DNA from: Aliihoeflea aestuarii
GTDB taxonomy: Bacteria > Pseudomonadota > Alphaproteobacteria > Rhizobiales > Rhizobiaceae
DNA length: 64,000 nt
NCBI RefSeq assembly: GCF_024105665.1
Contig: NZ_JAAAMK010000012.1
Coordinates: 1 to 64,000 of the forward strand
Reading direction: 5' to 3'
A program made the translations under genes and the position numbers. The notes under the pieces were generated by a model that saw only the letters and a program-made list of their open reading frames with translations, searched no databases and had not been told where the DNA came from. Below, in pieces: positions 28,025 to 38,715 of the stretch. How positions within the stretch are numbered: position 1 is the stretch's first letter; each line of letters opens with the position of its first letter.

Positions 28025-29131
28025 ATGCAGTCTGTGGATCAGGCAATCGATGCCGGCCGGGTCGGCTGGGTGGATGCCGCAAAGGGCATCTGCATCATCT
28101 TCGTCGTCATGATGCATGCGACGCTCGGCGTCGGCATCGCGATGGGCGGCCAGGGCTGGCTTCACACGGTCGTTGAGTTCGCCCGCCCCTTCCGCATGCC
28201 GGATTTCTTCCTGATTTCCGGGCTCTTCCTCGGCCTCGTCATCGATCGGCCGTGGATGCGCTATCTCGACCGCAAGGTCGTGCATTTCGCCTATTTCTAC
28301 GTGCTGTGGCTGACGATCCAGTTCGCCTTCAAGGCGCCGGGAATGGCGATGGAAGACGGCGTCGCCGGCACGATCCAGCACTATCTGATCTCCTTCGTCG
28401 AACCCTTCGGCACGCTTTGGTTCATCTACATCCTGCCGATCTTCTTCCTCGCCACGCGGCTCGTGAAATCGCTGCCGGTCGTGCTGGTCTTCGCCGCCGC
28501 CGCCGCGCTCGAAATCCTGCCGATCGAGACCGGCTGGATGCTGGCCGACGAATTCGCCTCGCGCTATGTCTATTTCTTCGCCGGCTATGCGTTTGCCGCG
28601 AACATCTTCCGCATCGCCGCCTGGTTGAAGGCGCGGCCGCTCGCCGCGCTCGCGATCTTCGCAATCTGGGCACCCATCAATGGCTGGCTCGTCTTCACCC
28701 ATACGCCGCCGCATCTGATGCATCTCGTCACCGCCGAACTCGGCGAGACCGGCGCGACCAACGGCCTGTCGGAACTGCCCTTCATCTCGCTGGTGCTCGG
28801 CCTTGCGGGCGCGCTCGCGGTCGTCGCGGTCGCCGCGCTCATCGCCGAGCGTCCATGGAGCCGCTTGCTTTCCTGGCTCGGCGCGCATTCGATCGTGATC
28901 TATCTCGCCTTCTTTCTGCCGATGGCGATCAGCCGCGCGGTTCTGATGCGGACCGGGCTCGACATCGGAACGGTGTCGGCACTGGTGACGGTCGCGGGCA
29001 TCGCCGGGCCGGTCGTGCTTTATGGCCTTATCCAGTGGACGGGCTATGGACGGTTTCTGTTCGAGCGGCCCGACTGGGCGATCATCGATCGACCGCAGCG
29101 GGCGAAAGAAACTGTCATCGCGGCGGAGTAG
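28025..29131 (+). CDS. acyltransferase family 3 membrane protein
   Basis: The 368-residue polytopic inner-membrane protein has about ten hydrophobic helices. It belongs to the acyltransferase-3 family (PF01757): the early GWVDAAKGICIIFVVMMHA contains the conserved D-x-x-K-G-I and the catalytic-type His, and RMPDFFLISGLF follows. Members acetylate or succinylate surface glycans, lipids or antibiotics; the acceptor is unknown here. ATG 28025 follows a G-rich stretch. The CtrA-type box upstream suggests cell-cycle-timed surface modification. Confidence 0.9.
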   Translation: MQSVDQAIDAGRVGWVDAAKGICIIFVVMMHATLGVGIAMGGQGWLHTVVEFARPFRMPDFFLISGLFLGLVIDRPWMRYLDRKVVHFAYFYVLWLTIQFAFKAPGMAMEDGVAGTIQHYLISFVEPFGTLWFIYILPIFFLATRLVKSLPVVLVFAAAAALEILPIETGWMLADEFASRYVYFFAGYAFAANIFRIAAWLKARPLAALAIFAIWAPINGWLVFTHTPPHLMHLVTAELGETGATNGLSELPFISLVLGLAGALAVVAVAALIAERPWSRLLSWLGAHSIVIYLAFFLPMAISRAVLMRTGLDIGTVSALVTVAGIAGPVVLYGLIQWTGYGRFLFERPDWAIIDRPQRAKETVIAAE

Positions 29132-29137
29132 ATAAGG

Positions 29138-29165
29138 AAAAGGCGGCCCGGAAGCCGCCTTTTTT
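29138..29165. terminator. Bidirectional terminator between the acyltransferase gene and rnd
   Basis: AAAAGGCGGC pairs with GCCGCCTTTT (10 bp, six-base loop), giving a U-tract on both strands. It lies 6 bp after the acyltransferase stop and 18 bp before the convergent rnd stop. Confidence 0.9.
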
Positions 29166-29182
29166 AATCGAGCCATGCGCTC

Positions 29183-29800
29183 TCAGCTATGGGCGAAAAT
29201 GTCCTGTTCGTCCCAGCCCATCAAATCGAGCTTGGCGCGGGTCGGCAGAAAGCCGAAACACGCTTCCGCCTCGCCGAGCCGGTTTTCCCGGACCAGCCGC
29301 TCGGTGAGCTTATCGCGCAGGCGGTGGAGATAGAAAACGTCCGACGCGGCGTAGTCGAGCTGTTCCTGCGTCAGGGTCTCCGCGCCCCAGTCGGACGATT
29401 GCTGCTGCTTCGACAGCGAGACGCCGAGAAGCTCGGAGCAGACGTCCTTGAGGCCATGCCGGTCGGTATAGGTGCGCGTCAGGCGCGAGGCGATCTTGGT
29501 GCAGAAGACCGGCCCCGCCATCACCCCGAAGGCGTTGTAAAGCACCGCAATGTCGAAGCGGCCGAAATGGAACAGCTTGGCCTTGGTTCGGTCGGCCAGA
29601 AGCGCCTTGATATTCGGCGCGTCGTTCTGGCCGGGCGCGATCTGGACAACGTCCGCCGTGCCGTCGCCGGGCGAAAGCTGAACCACGCATAAGCGGTCGC
29701 GGTGCGGGTTCAGGCCCAGCGTCTCGGTATCGATCGCCACGGCATCGCCGGTATAGGCGTCGAGGTTCGGCAGGTCGCCCTTGTGAAAACGAACGGTCAT
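29183..29800 (-). CDS. rnd: ribonuclease D-like 3'-5' exonuclease (short form)
   Basis: The 205-residue DEDDy exonuclease has all catalytic residues: AIDTETLGLN (D and E), LFHFGRFD (D) and YAASDVFYL (Y and D). It has only the exonuclease domain and lacks the HRDC domains of E. coli RNase D, as is usual for the short rhizobial version. It probably trims tRNA or other structured RNA 3' ends. It follows the M20 peptidase by 5 bp and is likely co-transcribed with it. Confidence 0.92.
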   Translation of the reverse strand: MTVRFHKGDLPNLDAYTGDAVAIDTETLGLNPHRDRLCVVQLSPGDGTADVVQIAPGQNDAPNIKALLADRTKAKLFHFGRFDIAVLYNAFGVMAGPVFCTKIASRLTRTYTDRHGLKDVCSELLGVSLSKQQQSSDWGAETLTQEQLDYAASDVFYLHRLRDKLTERLVRENRLGEAEACFGFLPTRAKLDLMGWDEQDIFAHS

Positions 29801-29805
29801 CTGCT

Positions 29806-31197
29806 TCAACCTTTCGCCAAAGCATCGAGAATGCGCGCCCAGCTCCGCTGACCCTTGGCGAAGGAGGTCAAATTGTATTTCTCGTTGGGCGAGTGGATGC
29901 GGTCGTCGTCGAGTCCGAAGCCGACGAGCAGCGATTCCATGCCGAGCATCGACTGGAAATCCCCGACGATCGGGATCGAGCCGCCCATGGCGATCATGAC
30001 GGCGGGCTTTTCCCACTCATCGGTCAGCGCCGTCTGCGCCTTCACGAGGAAGGGCGCGTCGTAGGAGAGTTGGATCGCGCCCGAGCCGCCATGCGGATGG
30101 AACTCGACCGAACAGTCCGACGGAAGGCGTTCCTCCACGAACTTGCGGAAATTCTCGCGGATGGCAAACGGGTCCTGCTTGCCGACGAGGCGGAAGGAAA
30201 CCTTGGCGGAGGCTTGTGCCGCGATCACCGTTTTGAAGCCCTTGCCCGTGTAGCCGCCCTGAATGCCGTTGAATTCGGCAGTCGGTCGCGACCAGATGAG
30301 TTCGAGAACGTCCCGGCCCTGCTCGCCCGAGGGTTCAGACAGGCCGATCGGGCCGAGGAAGCTTTCAGCCGTCAAGCCGAGGCCCTTCCAGGATTCCAGG
30401 ATCTGCGTCGGAACTTCCTCGACGCCGTCGTAGAAGGCGGGAATGGTGACGCGGCCCGTCTCGTCGTGAATGTCGGCCAAAATCTTTGCCAGGACACGGA
30501 TCGGGTTCGCCGCCGCGCCGCCGTAGTGACCCGAATGAAGGTCGAAATCGGCAGCCTTGACGGTGATTTCTTCGCCGACGAGGCCGCGCAGCGCAACCGA
30601 GATGGCCGGTGTCTCGGCGTCCCACATCCCGGTGTCGCAGACCAGCGCGAAATCGGCCTTCAACTCGTCCGCATTGGCGTCGAGGAACGGCTTCAGCGAC
30701 GGCGAGCCGGATTCTTCCTCGCCCTCGAACAGGATCGAAACCTTGCAAGGCAGAGCGCCATGGACGGCTTTATAGGCGCGGCAGGCTTCGACGAAGGTCA
30801 TCAACTGCCCCTTGTCATCGGCGGAGCCGCGACCAGTGATGACTTTCACGCCGTCGCGCTCGATCACCTTGGCCTCGAACGGGTCGGCATCCCACAGATC
30901 GAGCGGATCGACCGGCTGCACGTCGTAGTGACCGTAGAAAAGGACGTGCGGCACGTTTTCGCCTGCGGGGCCTTCATGGTGGGCGACCACCATCGGGTGG
31001 CCTTCCGTATCGCGCACCGAGGCGTCGAAACCGATCGTCTTCAGGTCCGCGACCAGCCATTCGGCCGCGCGGCGGCAATCGGCGTCATAGTCGGAATCGG
31101 TCGAGATGGACGGGATCTTCACGAGATCGGCGAGACGCGCGACCGAGGCATCGAGGTCGGCGTCGAGACGGGCAAGAACGGGTGAGATATCGGTCAT
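29806..31197 (-). CDS. M20 family dipeptidase / zinc metallopeptidase
   Basis: The 463-residue protein has the M20/M28-like fold with metal ligands in LFYGHYDVQPVDPLDLW (His-x-Asp), GRGSADDKGQL (bridging Asp), EGEEESGSP (catalytic Glu and ligand Glu) and VCDTGMWD. An inserted dimerisation domain follows, with DLHSGHYGG. Members hydrolyse dipeptides or related amides in the cytoplasm; specificity is not evident. ATG 31197 has AAAGGCG upstream; a longer open frame upstream runs into repeat sequence and was rejected. Confidence 0.94.
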   Translation of the reverse strand: MTDISPVLARLDADLDASVARLADLVKIPSISTDSDYDADCRRAAEWLVADLKTIGFDASVRDTEGHPMVVAHHEGPAGENVPHVLFYGHYDVQPVDPLDLWDADPFEAKVIERDGVKVITGRGSADDKGQLMTFVEACRAYKAVHGALPCKVSILFEGEEESGSPSLKPFLDANADELKADFALVCDTGMWDAETPAISVALRGLVGEEITVKAADFDLHSGHYGGAAANPIRVLAKILADIHDETGRVTIPAFYDGVEEVPTQILESWKGLGLTAESFLGPIGLSEPSGEQGRDVLELIWSRPTAEFNGIQGGYTGKGFKTVIAAQASAKVSFRLVGKQDPFAIRENFRKFVEERLPSDCSVEFHPHGGSGAIQLSYDAPFLVKAQTALTDEWEKPAVMIAMGGSIPIVGDFQSMLGMESLLVGFGLDDDRIHSPNEKYNLTSFAKGQRSWARILDALAKG

Positions 31198-31307
31198 GAA
31201 TGCGCCTTTCGAATTCTGTCGCGACGTGTCTAAAGGCTTTCGCCTTGAGACGGAAGCGATGTGTTCGGGCGGTGCGTGTGATGGCGAGGCCGTGCCGGTT
31301 TTAATCA

Positions 31308-31560
31308 TGAGGCATGGATTTCTGTGACGAGCACAGGAATGACGGCATTGAGGGTAATGCCAATCGCCAACGCTGGAGATTTGCATTGAACAAAACTGCC
31401 ATGGTCATTCCTGTGATTGCCACAGAAATCCATGCCTCAACTGCCGATAATGACGGCATTGAGGGCGATGCCAATCGCCAACGCTGGAGACTTGCATTGA
31501 ACAAAACTGCCATCGTCATTCCTGTGCTCGTCACAGGAATCCATGCCTCAACTGCCAATA
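31308..31560 (+). repeat. Intergenic repeat element with internal 111-bp tandem duplication
   Basis: The region contains two head-to-tail copies of a unit of about 111 bp, starting at 31341 and 31452. Each contains GACGGCATTGAGGG, TGCCAATCGCCAACGCTGGA and AACAAAACTGCCAT. The outer ends are a palindromic pair: GAGGCATGGATTTCTGTGAC at the left and the reverse complement of GAGGCATGGATTCCTGTGAC at the right. It is the same family as the element at 22146-22275. The rest of the 471-bp gap (31198-31668) has no recognisable gene; the LysM gene's upstream region is its right end. Confidence 0.85.
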
Positions 31561-31668
31561 CAGGCGGAAGGGTGGTCATATGAATGCCGGACATTGCGCA
31601 TATTCACGATCCGTTCAGCCGGCGCGCCCTATCCATCTGTCCAGACACGCACTTCAAGGGACACTTCG

Positions 31669-32457
31669 ATGCGCCGTTTCCGCTCTTCTTTCCTTGCTCT
31701 CGCTTTGTCGGCAGCCATGCTCGCGCCGACTTTTACGGTCGAACCAGCCTTTGCGCAGGGCCGCATGGTCGAACGCGAGGTCACGCGCTATCAGGTGCGC
31801 AGCGGCGACACGCTGTCCTCCATCGCCCGCTCCGCCGGCATCTCGCTGCGCGATTTGCAGGCGCTGAACCCGGATATCGATGCGCGCTTCCTGCGCGTCG
31901 GACAGACCATCTACCTGCCCGCAGGGGCCGGTCAGGTTTCACGCGTTTCCGCAGAACTTGAGACCTATCGCGGTCGCATCGACGATCAGGTCGTGATCTA
32001 CGGCTCGGGCTTTCGTGCCGGTGAGCGCGTGCGCGTTCTCATCGGCGACGGACCTTACCGGCTCAACCCCGACGTGACGGTGCGCGCCGACCGCCGCGGG
32101 GACGTCGAGGCGAGCGTCGACCTGCCGCGCTGGGTGCGGCCCGGATCGGCCGTTCATTTCGGCCTCGAATCGCGTGACAGCAATGCGAGGGCCGTCGTTT
32201 CCCGCCCCTATGAGGTTGCAGGCCGCCGCCCGCAACAGCCCGACCGCAACCGTATCGAGATGACCGGAACGCTGACCCGCCAAGGTGTCGAATGCCCCGT
32301 CATGCGCGGCGACGACGGGCGCACCTATTCGCTTGCCGGCGAGTTGCGCGGGTTCCGCCCCGGCGACCGGATCGCGGTCGAGGGCCGGGTGGCCGAAATG
32401 TCGGCCTGCCAGCAGGGCACGACGATCGAATTGCGTCGCATCAGTCCAGCCGATTGA
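31669..32457 (+). CDS. exported LysM-domain protein with C-terminal DUF5818-like domain
   Basis: The 262-residue protein has a signal peptide (RSSFLALALSAAMLAPTFTVEPAFAQ). One LysM module (about 36-83) reads RYQVRSGDTLSSIARSAGISLRDLQALNPDID...VGQTIYLP and should bind peptidoglycan GlcNAc. A middle beta-rich region follows (95-190). The C-terminal segment has MTGTLTRQGVECPVMRGDDGRTYSL and GDRIAVEGRV, resembling the small beta-barrel DUF5818. Probably a periplasmic cell-wall-binding protein. ATG 31669 has AAGGGA upstream. Confidence 0.88.
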   Translation: MRRFRSSFLALALSAAMLAPTFTVEPAFAQGRMVEREVTRYQVRSGDTLSSIARSAGISLRDLQALNPDIDARFLRVGQTIYLPAGAGQVSRVSAELETYRGRIDDQVVIYGSGFRAGERVRVLIGDGPYRLNPDVTVRADRRGDVEASVDLPRWVRPGSAVHFGLESRDSNARAVVSRPYEVAGRRPQQPDRNRIEMTGTLTRQGVECPVMRGDDGRTYSLAGELRGFRPGDRIAVEGRVAEMSACQQGTTIELRRISPAD

Positions 32458-32526
32458 TCGACGCCATCTTGCTGCCGGTCGAAGAACGCTGCATCTATGC
32501 GGCGCGGCCGGCAGGAGATCGAGTGC

Positions 32527-33522
32527 GTGACGCGGGACATTTTCGGAACGGCACCGGACGGACGCGCGGTCGAGCGCGTGCGGATTTCGAACGGCGTTCT
32601 GACGGCGTCCATCATGACATGGGGCGCTTCCGTGCAGGATCTGCGCCTTTCCGGCCACGCGCATCCGCTTGTGCTCGGCTTCGACGACTTTGCCGACTAT
32701 CCGCTCCATTCGCCCTATTTCGGCATCATCGCTGGCCGCTGCGCCAATCGCATCCGCGACGGCCGGTTCATGCTCGACGGGATCGCATATGAACTAGACC
32801 GGAACGATAAGGGCCATCATCTGCACGGCGGCGCGCCCGGCATCGGCGAACGGAACTGGCGGGTCGAACAGCACGACGACCGGCGCGTCACGCTGGCATT
32901 GACGGACCATGCCGGGAACAGGGGATATCCGGGTACGTGCAATCTGCGCGCGACCTACGAGATTCGCGAGCCGGCGACCCTCTCGCTGGTGCTGGAAGCC
33001 GGGACCGACGCGCCGACCCTCGTCAATCTCGCGTCGCATAGCTACTTCAATCTGGATGGAAGCGGGACGATCGGCGCGCATGAATTGCGGATCAATGCTG
33101 CGCATTATCTGCCGGTGGATTCGGATTGCCTGCCGACCGGCGAGGTGAAGCCGGTCGCGGGAACACCGTTCGATTTCAGGAGCATGCGGCCGATCGGCGA
33201 TGCGACCTACGACCACAATTTCTGCCTGTCGGATGCGCGGGTGGAAAAGCGCGACGTGGCGGCGCTTTCAAGCCGGCTGTCGGGCATCGCCATGACAGTG
33301 GCGACGACCGAGCCGGGGCTTCAGTTCTACGATGGCTCCAAGCTGGACTTGGCCGTTGCCGGTCTCGGCGGGCGTCGTTACGGGCGCTCCGCCGGACTTT
33401 GCCTCGAGCCGCAGATCTGGCCCGATGCGATCAATCATGCGCAGTTTCCCAGCCCGGTGCTGCGGCCCGGCAACCGCTATCTGCACGAAACCGATTACCG
33501 GTTTTCAGTGTCCGGGCTTTAA
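32527..33522 (+). CDS. galM: aldose 1-epimerase (mutarotase)
   Basis: The enzyme interconverts alpha and beta anomers of aldoses. The 331-residue protein has GASVQDLRL, SPYFGIIAGRCANRI, the substrate-binding HHLHGG, the catalytic His in NLASHSYFNLDGSG, TGEVKPVAGTPFDF, the late acidic catalytic region (CLEPQIWPDA) and NHAQFPSPVLRPG. I chose GTG 32527 because AGGAG lies nine bases upstream; ATG 32497 has none. Its last 18 bp overlap the convergent 62-residue gene. Confidence 0.92.
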   Translation: MTRDIFGTAPDGRAVERVRISNGVLTASIMTWGASVQDLRLSGHAHPLVLGFDDFADYPLHSPYFGIIAGRCANRIRDGRFMLDGIAYELDRNDKGHHLHGGAPGIGERNWRVEQHDDRRVTLALTDHAGNRGYPGTCNLRATYEIREPATLSLVLEAGTDAPTLVNLASHSYFNLDGSGTIGAHELRINAAHYLPVDSDCLPTGEVKPVAGTPFDFRSMRPIGDATYDHNFCLSDARVEKRDVAALSSRLSGIAMTVATTEPGLQFYDGSKLDLAVAGLGGRRYGRSAGLCLEPQIWPDAINHAQFPSPVLRPGNRYLHETDYRFSVSGL

Positions 33523-33693
33523 AGCGGCGACAGACTTCGGAGCTGGCGGCTGCAACGCCATTTCGCAGACTTCGACATGCCGTGCGAGCGCTTCGCGGGA
33601 CAGCATCGCCGAGACGGTGGTGATGTCGCGCGCCTCGTATTTCGGCATCTGCTGGAGTTCCTTCAGCCGTTGCAGAAGTTCGAGTCGGGTCAT
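33505..33693 (-). CDS. small hypothetical protein downstream of minE
   Basis: The 62-residue product starts MTRLELLQRLKELQQMPKYE and continues with an ARDITTVSAMLSREALARHV segment. It looks helical and soluble, with a heptad-like Leu pattern at the N-terminus. I do not recognise the family. Its reality is supported by a perfect AAGGAGG eight bases before ATG 33693 and by its position 42 bp after the minE stop on the same strand, so it is probably the last gene of the min operon. It overlaps the galM 3' end by 18 bp. Confidence 0.7.
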   Translation of the reverse strand: MTRLELLQRLKELQQMPKYEARDITTVSAMLSREALARHVEVCEMALQPPAPKSVAALKPGH

Positions 33694-33735
33694 GGCGTCA
33701 GCCTCCTTGGGTTAGCCGGAAACGGCCTGAACGGG

Positions 33736-34026
33736 TCAGGCCGCCTTTTTCTTGGTCTTCGCCGCGTCGAAAGGGATCTCGACATCGACGGCAAGCGTGG
33801 AGACCTTGTCGCCGCGCTCGAGCTTGACGCTCACCTTCTCGCTGTCGATCTGCATGTGCTTGGCGATGACGGCCATGATCTCGTCGCGCAGGACGTTGAC
33901 GAGGTCGGACTTGCCGGTCGAGGCGCGTTCATGGGCGAGCAGGACCTGAAGGCGTTCGCGCGCGGCGGGCGCGGAGCTGGCCGGGGAATTGCCCACGGCA
34001 CGGGTGAAGAAACGGAACAGGCTCAT
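33736..34026 (-). CDS. minE: cell division topological specificity factor MinE
   Basis: MinE stimulates MinD ATPase and drives Min oscillation, keeping division at midcell. The 96-residue product has the N-terminal membrane-targeting and MinD-binding helix (SLFRFFTRA, then [15 protein letters not shown]). The dimerisation core follows ([40 protein letters not shown]) and the C-terminus is Lys-rich. It overlaps the minD stop by ATGA. Confidence 0.97.
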   Translation of the reverse strand: MSLFRFFTRAVGNSPASSAPAARERLQVLLAHERASTGKSDLVNVLRDEIMAVIAKHMQIDSEKVSVKLERGDKVSTLAVDVEIPFDAAKTKKKAA

Positions 34027-34838
34027 GCCGCTTTCCTCCCGAATATCTTGGAGAAGAAGCCGCGCTTTTCGCCCGGAACGGTGACCGGAATATCCTCGCC
34101 GTTCAAACGCCGCACGGCATCGAAATAGGCGCGGGACGGCGCGCTGTCGCCATCGGCGAGCGTGACCGGCGAGCCGACATTCGAGGCGCGCAGAACGTCC
34201 ATGCTCTCGGGAATGATGCCGAGCAGCGGGATCGACAGGATTTCCAGAACGTCGTCGACCTTGAGCATGTCGCCGCGCTCGGCGCGCAGCGGATCATAGC
34301 GCGTCAAAAGCAGATGCTTTTCGATCCGCTCGCCTTTTTCTGCCTTGAGTGTCTTGGAATCGAGCAGGCCGATGATTCGGTCCGAATCGCGCACCGACGA
34401 GACTTCCGGGTTTGTCACGATAATGGCGATGTCGGCGTGGCGCATGGCCAAAGTCGCGCCACGCTCGATGCCGGCGGGGCTGTCGCAAATCACCCAGTCG
34501 AAGTTCTTTTTCAGCGCGGTGATGACCTTCTCGACGCCTTCTGCCGTCAGATTGTCCTTGTCGCGGGTCTGCGAGGCCGGCAGCAGATAGAGCGATTCCA
34601 CGCGCTTGTCGCGGATCAGCGCCTGCGTCAGCTTGGCATCGCCCTGGATGACGTTGACGAGGTCGTAAACGACCCGGCGCTCGGCGCCCATGACGAGGTC
34701 GAGATTGCGCAGGCCGACGTCGAAATCGACGACGACGACCTTGGCGCCGTTCTTGGCGAGCGCCGCGCCGAGTGCAGCACTGGAGGTCGTCTTGCCGACG
34801 CCGCCCTTGCCAGATGTGACAACGATTACCTTGCCCAT
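34023..34838 (-). CDS. minD: septum site-determining ATPase MinD
   Basis: MinD is the membrane-cycling ATPase that recruits MinC and is regulated by MinE. The 271-residue protein has the deviant Walker [11 protein letters not shown] (residues 9-18), [15 protein letters not shown] and [10 protein letters not shown]. The C-terminal amphipathic membrane-targeting helix ends [15 protein letters not shown] 34838 has GGAGAGGG directly upstream. It is coupled to minE by a 4-bp overlap and lies 112 bp after minC. Confidence 0.98.
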   Translation of the reverse strand: MGKVIVVTSGKGGVGKTTSSAALGAALAKNGAKVVVVDFDVGLRNLDLVMGAERRVVYDLVNVIQGDAKLTQALIRDKRVESLYLLPASQTRDKDNLTAEGVEKVITALKKNFDWVICDSPAGIERGATLAMRHADIAIIVTNPEVSSVRDSDRIIGLLDSKTLKAEKGERIEKHLLLTRYDPLRAERGDMLKVDDVLEILSIPLLGIIPESMDVLRASNVGSPVTLADGDSAPSRAYFDAVRRLNGEDIPVTVPGEKRGFFSKIFGRKAA

Positions 34839-34950
34839 TTCCCTCTCCTGTTCGCCCGCGCCCGTCATTTCCATGTCATTCCAATTCCCGATTCGCCGTG
34901 CTTGCGCACTTTCGAATCCTGATAGATTCGGCGCCTTGCGCCAGTGTGGA

Positions 34951-35706
34951 TCAAGCCAGCGGCTCGATCTCGATCGTCTCGCCGCTGAGCCAGATCTGCA
35001 CGGCCTTGCCGCGCAGCTTCGGCTCCATGTCTTCGGCGGTCTTGTAAAAGCCGTCGATGGCGATCAGTTCGGCTTCCAGCTTGCGGCAGAAGATGCGCGC
35101 CTGCGCATTGCCCATCGTGCCGGCGAGCGCGCGACCGCGTAGCGTGCCGTAGACGTGGATCGAACCACCCGCGACGACTTCGGCGCCTGAGGCGACCGAG
35201 CCGACGATGGTAACGTCGCCTTCGGGGAAGAACAGTGACTGGCCCGACCGCACCGGCTCGGTGACGACGATCGACGGGACCGTCTTGATCGCCTGGCCTT
35301 CGTGCCGAACGAGTTCCGGTTCGGCGGCCGACTCATCGTGATCAGAGCCGGCATCCGGCTCGGCGGCCGGCGCCTCGAAATCGGCTGCCGGTCGTCCGTC
35401 CGTCATGGCCGGCGGCAGGGCCGAATCAAGAAGCGAGGCGCGAGCGCCTTCGATGCCCATGATTCGCACGTTGCGCGTGCCGAGTTCGTCGACCAGACGA
35501 CGCAGCTCGGCCTTGTCGATATCGAGCGTCGCCACATCGAGAACGACCGGCCGACGCAGGAAAAACCCCGCCGAACGGGCGGCCAGATCATCGAGACGCA
35601 CAAGCCAATCCTCGAAGGGCAACTCCGGGGTCAGGACAAGCGCGAGGAAGGAGCGACCCTTGAGGCGGATCGGCCGTGACTGTGTTAACACTTTGGTCAT
35701 CATCAT
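34951..35706 (-). CDS. minC: septum site-determining protein MinC
   Basis: MinC inhibits FtsZ polymerisation away from midcell. The 251-residue product has the N-terminal FtsZ-interacting domain (about 1-105) and an acidic Ala/Glu linker (about 105-145). The C-terminal beta-helix has GDVTIVGSVASGAEVVAGGSIHVYGTLRGRALAG and ARIFCRKLEAELIAIDG, the MinD-binding face. The start could be any of three consecutive ATGs (35706, 35703, 35700); none has a strong ribosome site. A CtrA-type box lies 36 bp upstream. Confidence 0.95.
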   Translation of the reverse strand: MMMTKVLTQSRPIRLKGRSFLALVLTPELPFEDWLVRLDDLAARSAGFFLRRPVVLDVATLDIDKAELRRLVDELGTRNVRIMGIEGARASLLDSALPPAMTDGRPAADFEAPAAEPDAGSDHDESAAEPELVRHEGQAIKTVPSIVVTEPVRSGQSLFFPEGDVTIVGSVASGAEVVAGGSIHVYGTLRGRALAGTMGNAQARIFCRKLEAELIAIDGFYKTAEDMEPKLRGKAVQIWLSGETIEIEPLA

Positions 35707-35741
35707 TAATTTTCGGTTGCACCCAGCTAGACGCGAAATGG

Positions 35742-35757
35742 TTAACAAGTCGTTAAC
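35742..35757. promoter_or_regulatory. CtrA-type binding site within a perfect palindrome between minC and the ftsK-like gene
   Basis: TTAACAAGTCGTTAAC is a full TTAAC-N6-TTAAC match. It is embedded in a perfect inverted repeat with 11-bp arms (AAATGGTTAAC at 35736-35746 and GTTAACCATTT at 35752-35762). It lies 36 bp from the minC start and 144 bp from the divergent ftsK-like start. Single TTAAC half-sites occur inside early minC and near 35848. Confidence 0.7.
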
Positions 35758-35900
35758 CATTTGCATCGAAGGCCCTTCGTCCACCGCTGTTGCGTGACGA
35801 CAACGGCAGCAAGATGGCTTGGAAAACGAAGAGCGAAGGAAGGGTCTGTTAACCACGGTTTTCTATCTGTTGGGTCGCAACAGAGCCAAGAGTTTTCAGC

Positions 35901-38162
<2,262 letters not shown>

Positions 38163-38178
38163 TCCTTGCCTGAATTGC

Positions 38179-38619
38179 TCAGCGCGCCGCGCGGCCCACA
38201 CCGCCGCGCGGCTTGATCGCAGCGATGAGATCGCCGGTTTCGAGCCGTTCGAGGATCGGACATTCGGGCCGGTCGTCGCCGTGACAGGAATCGGCGAGCG
38301 TCGTCAGCGTGTTCGCCATCTCCTGCAAATCCCGGATCCTGCGGTGCAGATCATCGATATGGCCGCGCGCGATGCGCTTGACCTCGGCGCTGTGGCGCGA
38401 CTGGTCCTGCCACAGGCCCAGCAATTCGGAAATCTCGGCGACTGAAAACCCCAGGTCGCGGGCGCGGCGAACGAAGCGCAGCATGTGAATGTCGGGTTCC
38501 GAGTATTCGCGATACCCCGATGCGGTGCGTTCGGCGCGCGGGATCAGCCCCGACTGCTCGTAATAGCGGATCATCTTGGCCGAAACGCCCGACGCCTCCG
38601 CAGCCTGACCGATATTCAT
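38179..38619 (-). CDS. cueR: copper-responsive MerR-family regulator CueR/HmrR
   Basis: The 146-residue protein has the MerR winged helix (NIGQAAEASGVSAKMIRYYEQSGLIP, GYREYSEPDI), a dimerisation coiled coil (about 72-108) and a metal-binding loop SCHGDDRPECP. Its two cysteines fall at 112 and 120, the same numbering as the Cu(I) ligands of E. coli CueR. It should activate copper-defence genes by unwinding a promoter with a long spacer. ATG 38619 has GGAG upstream. It is divergent from the DUF305 gene whose promoter carries the operator, and ends 16 bp from the convergent ftsK-like gene. Confidence 0.95.
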   Translation of the reverse strand: MNIGQAAEASGVSAKMIRYYEQSGLIPRAERTASGYREYSEPDIHMLRFVRRARDLGFSVAEISELLGLWQDQSRHSAEVKRIARGHIDDLHRRIRDLQEMANTLTTLADSCHGDDRPECPILERLETGDLIAAIKPRGGVGRAAR

Positions 38620-38715
38620 CGCCTTCTCCATCCGCATCGTCACTCTATTCCCAGACCGCATGTGGGCTTTCGACTTGCCCGGATTCAAGACGCGAATTTT
38701 GTTGCCGCACAGACG

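Noticed and set aside
31341-31560. Tandem 111-bp repeat considered as a CRISPR or VNTR array
   Set aside because: There are only two units with no unique spacers and no cas genes; the ends match the palindromic element family.
31301-31594. 97-codon minus-strand frame with repeated VEAWI(P/S)V motifs
   Set aside because: It is the translation of the palindromic repeat element and its 111-bp duplication, not a gene.
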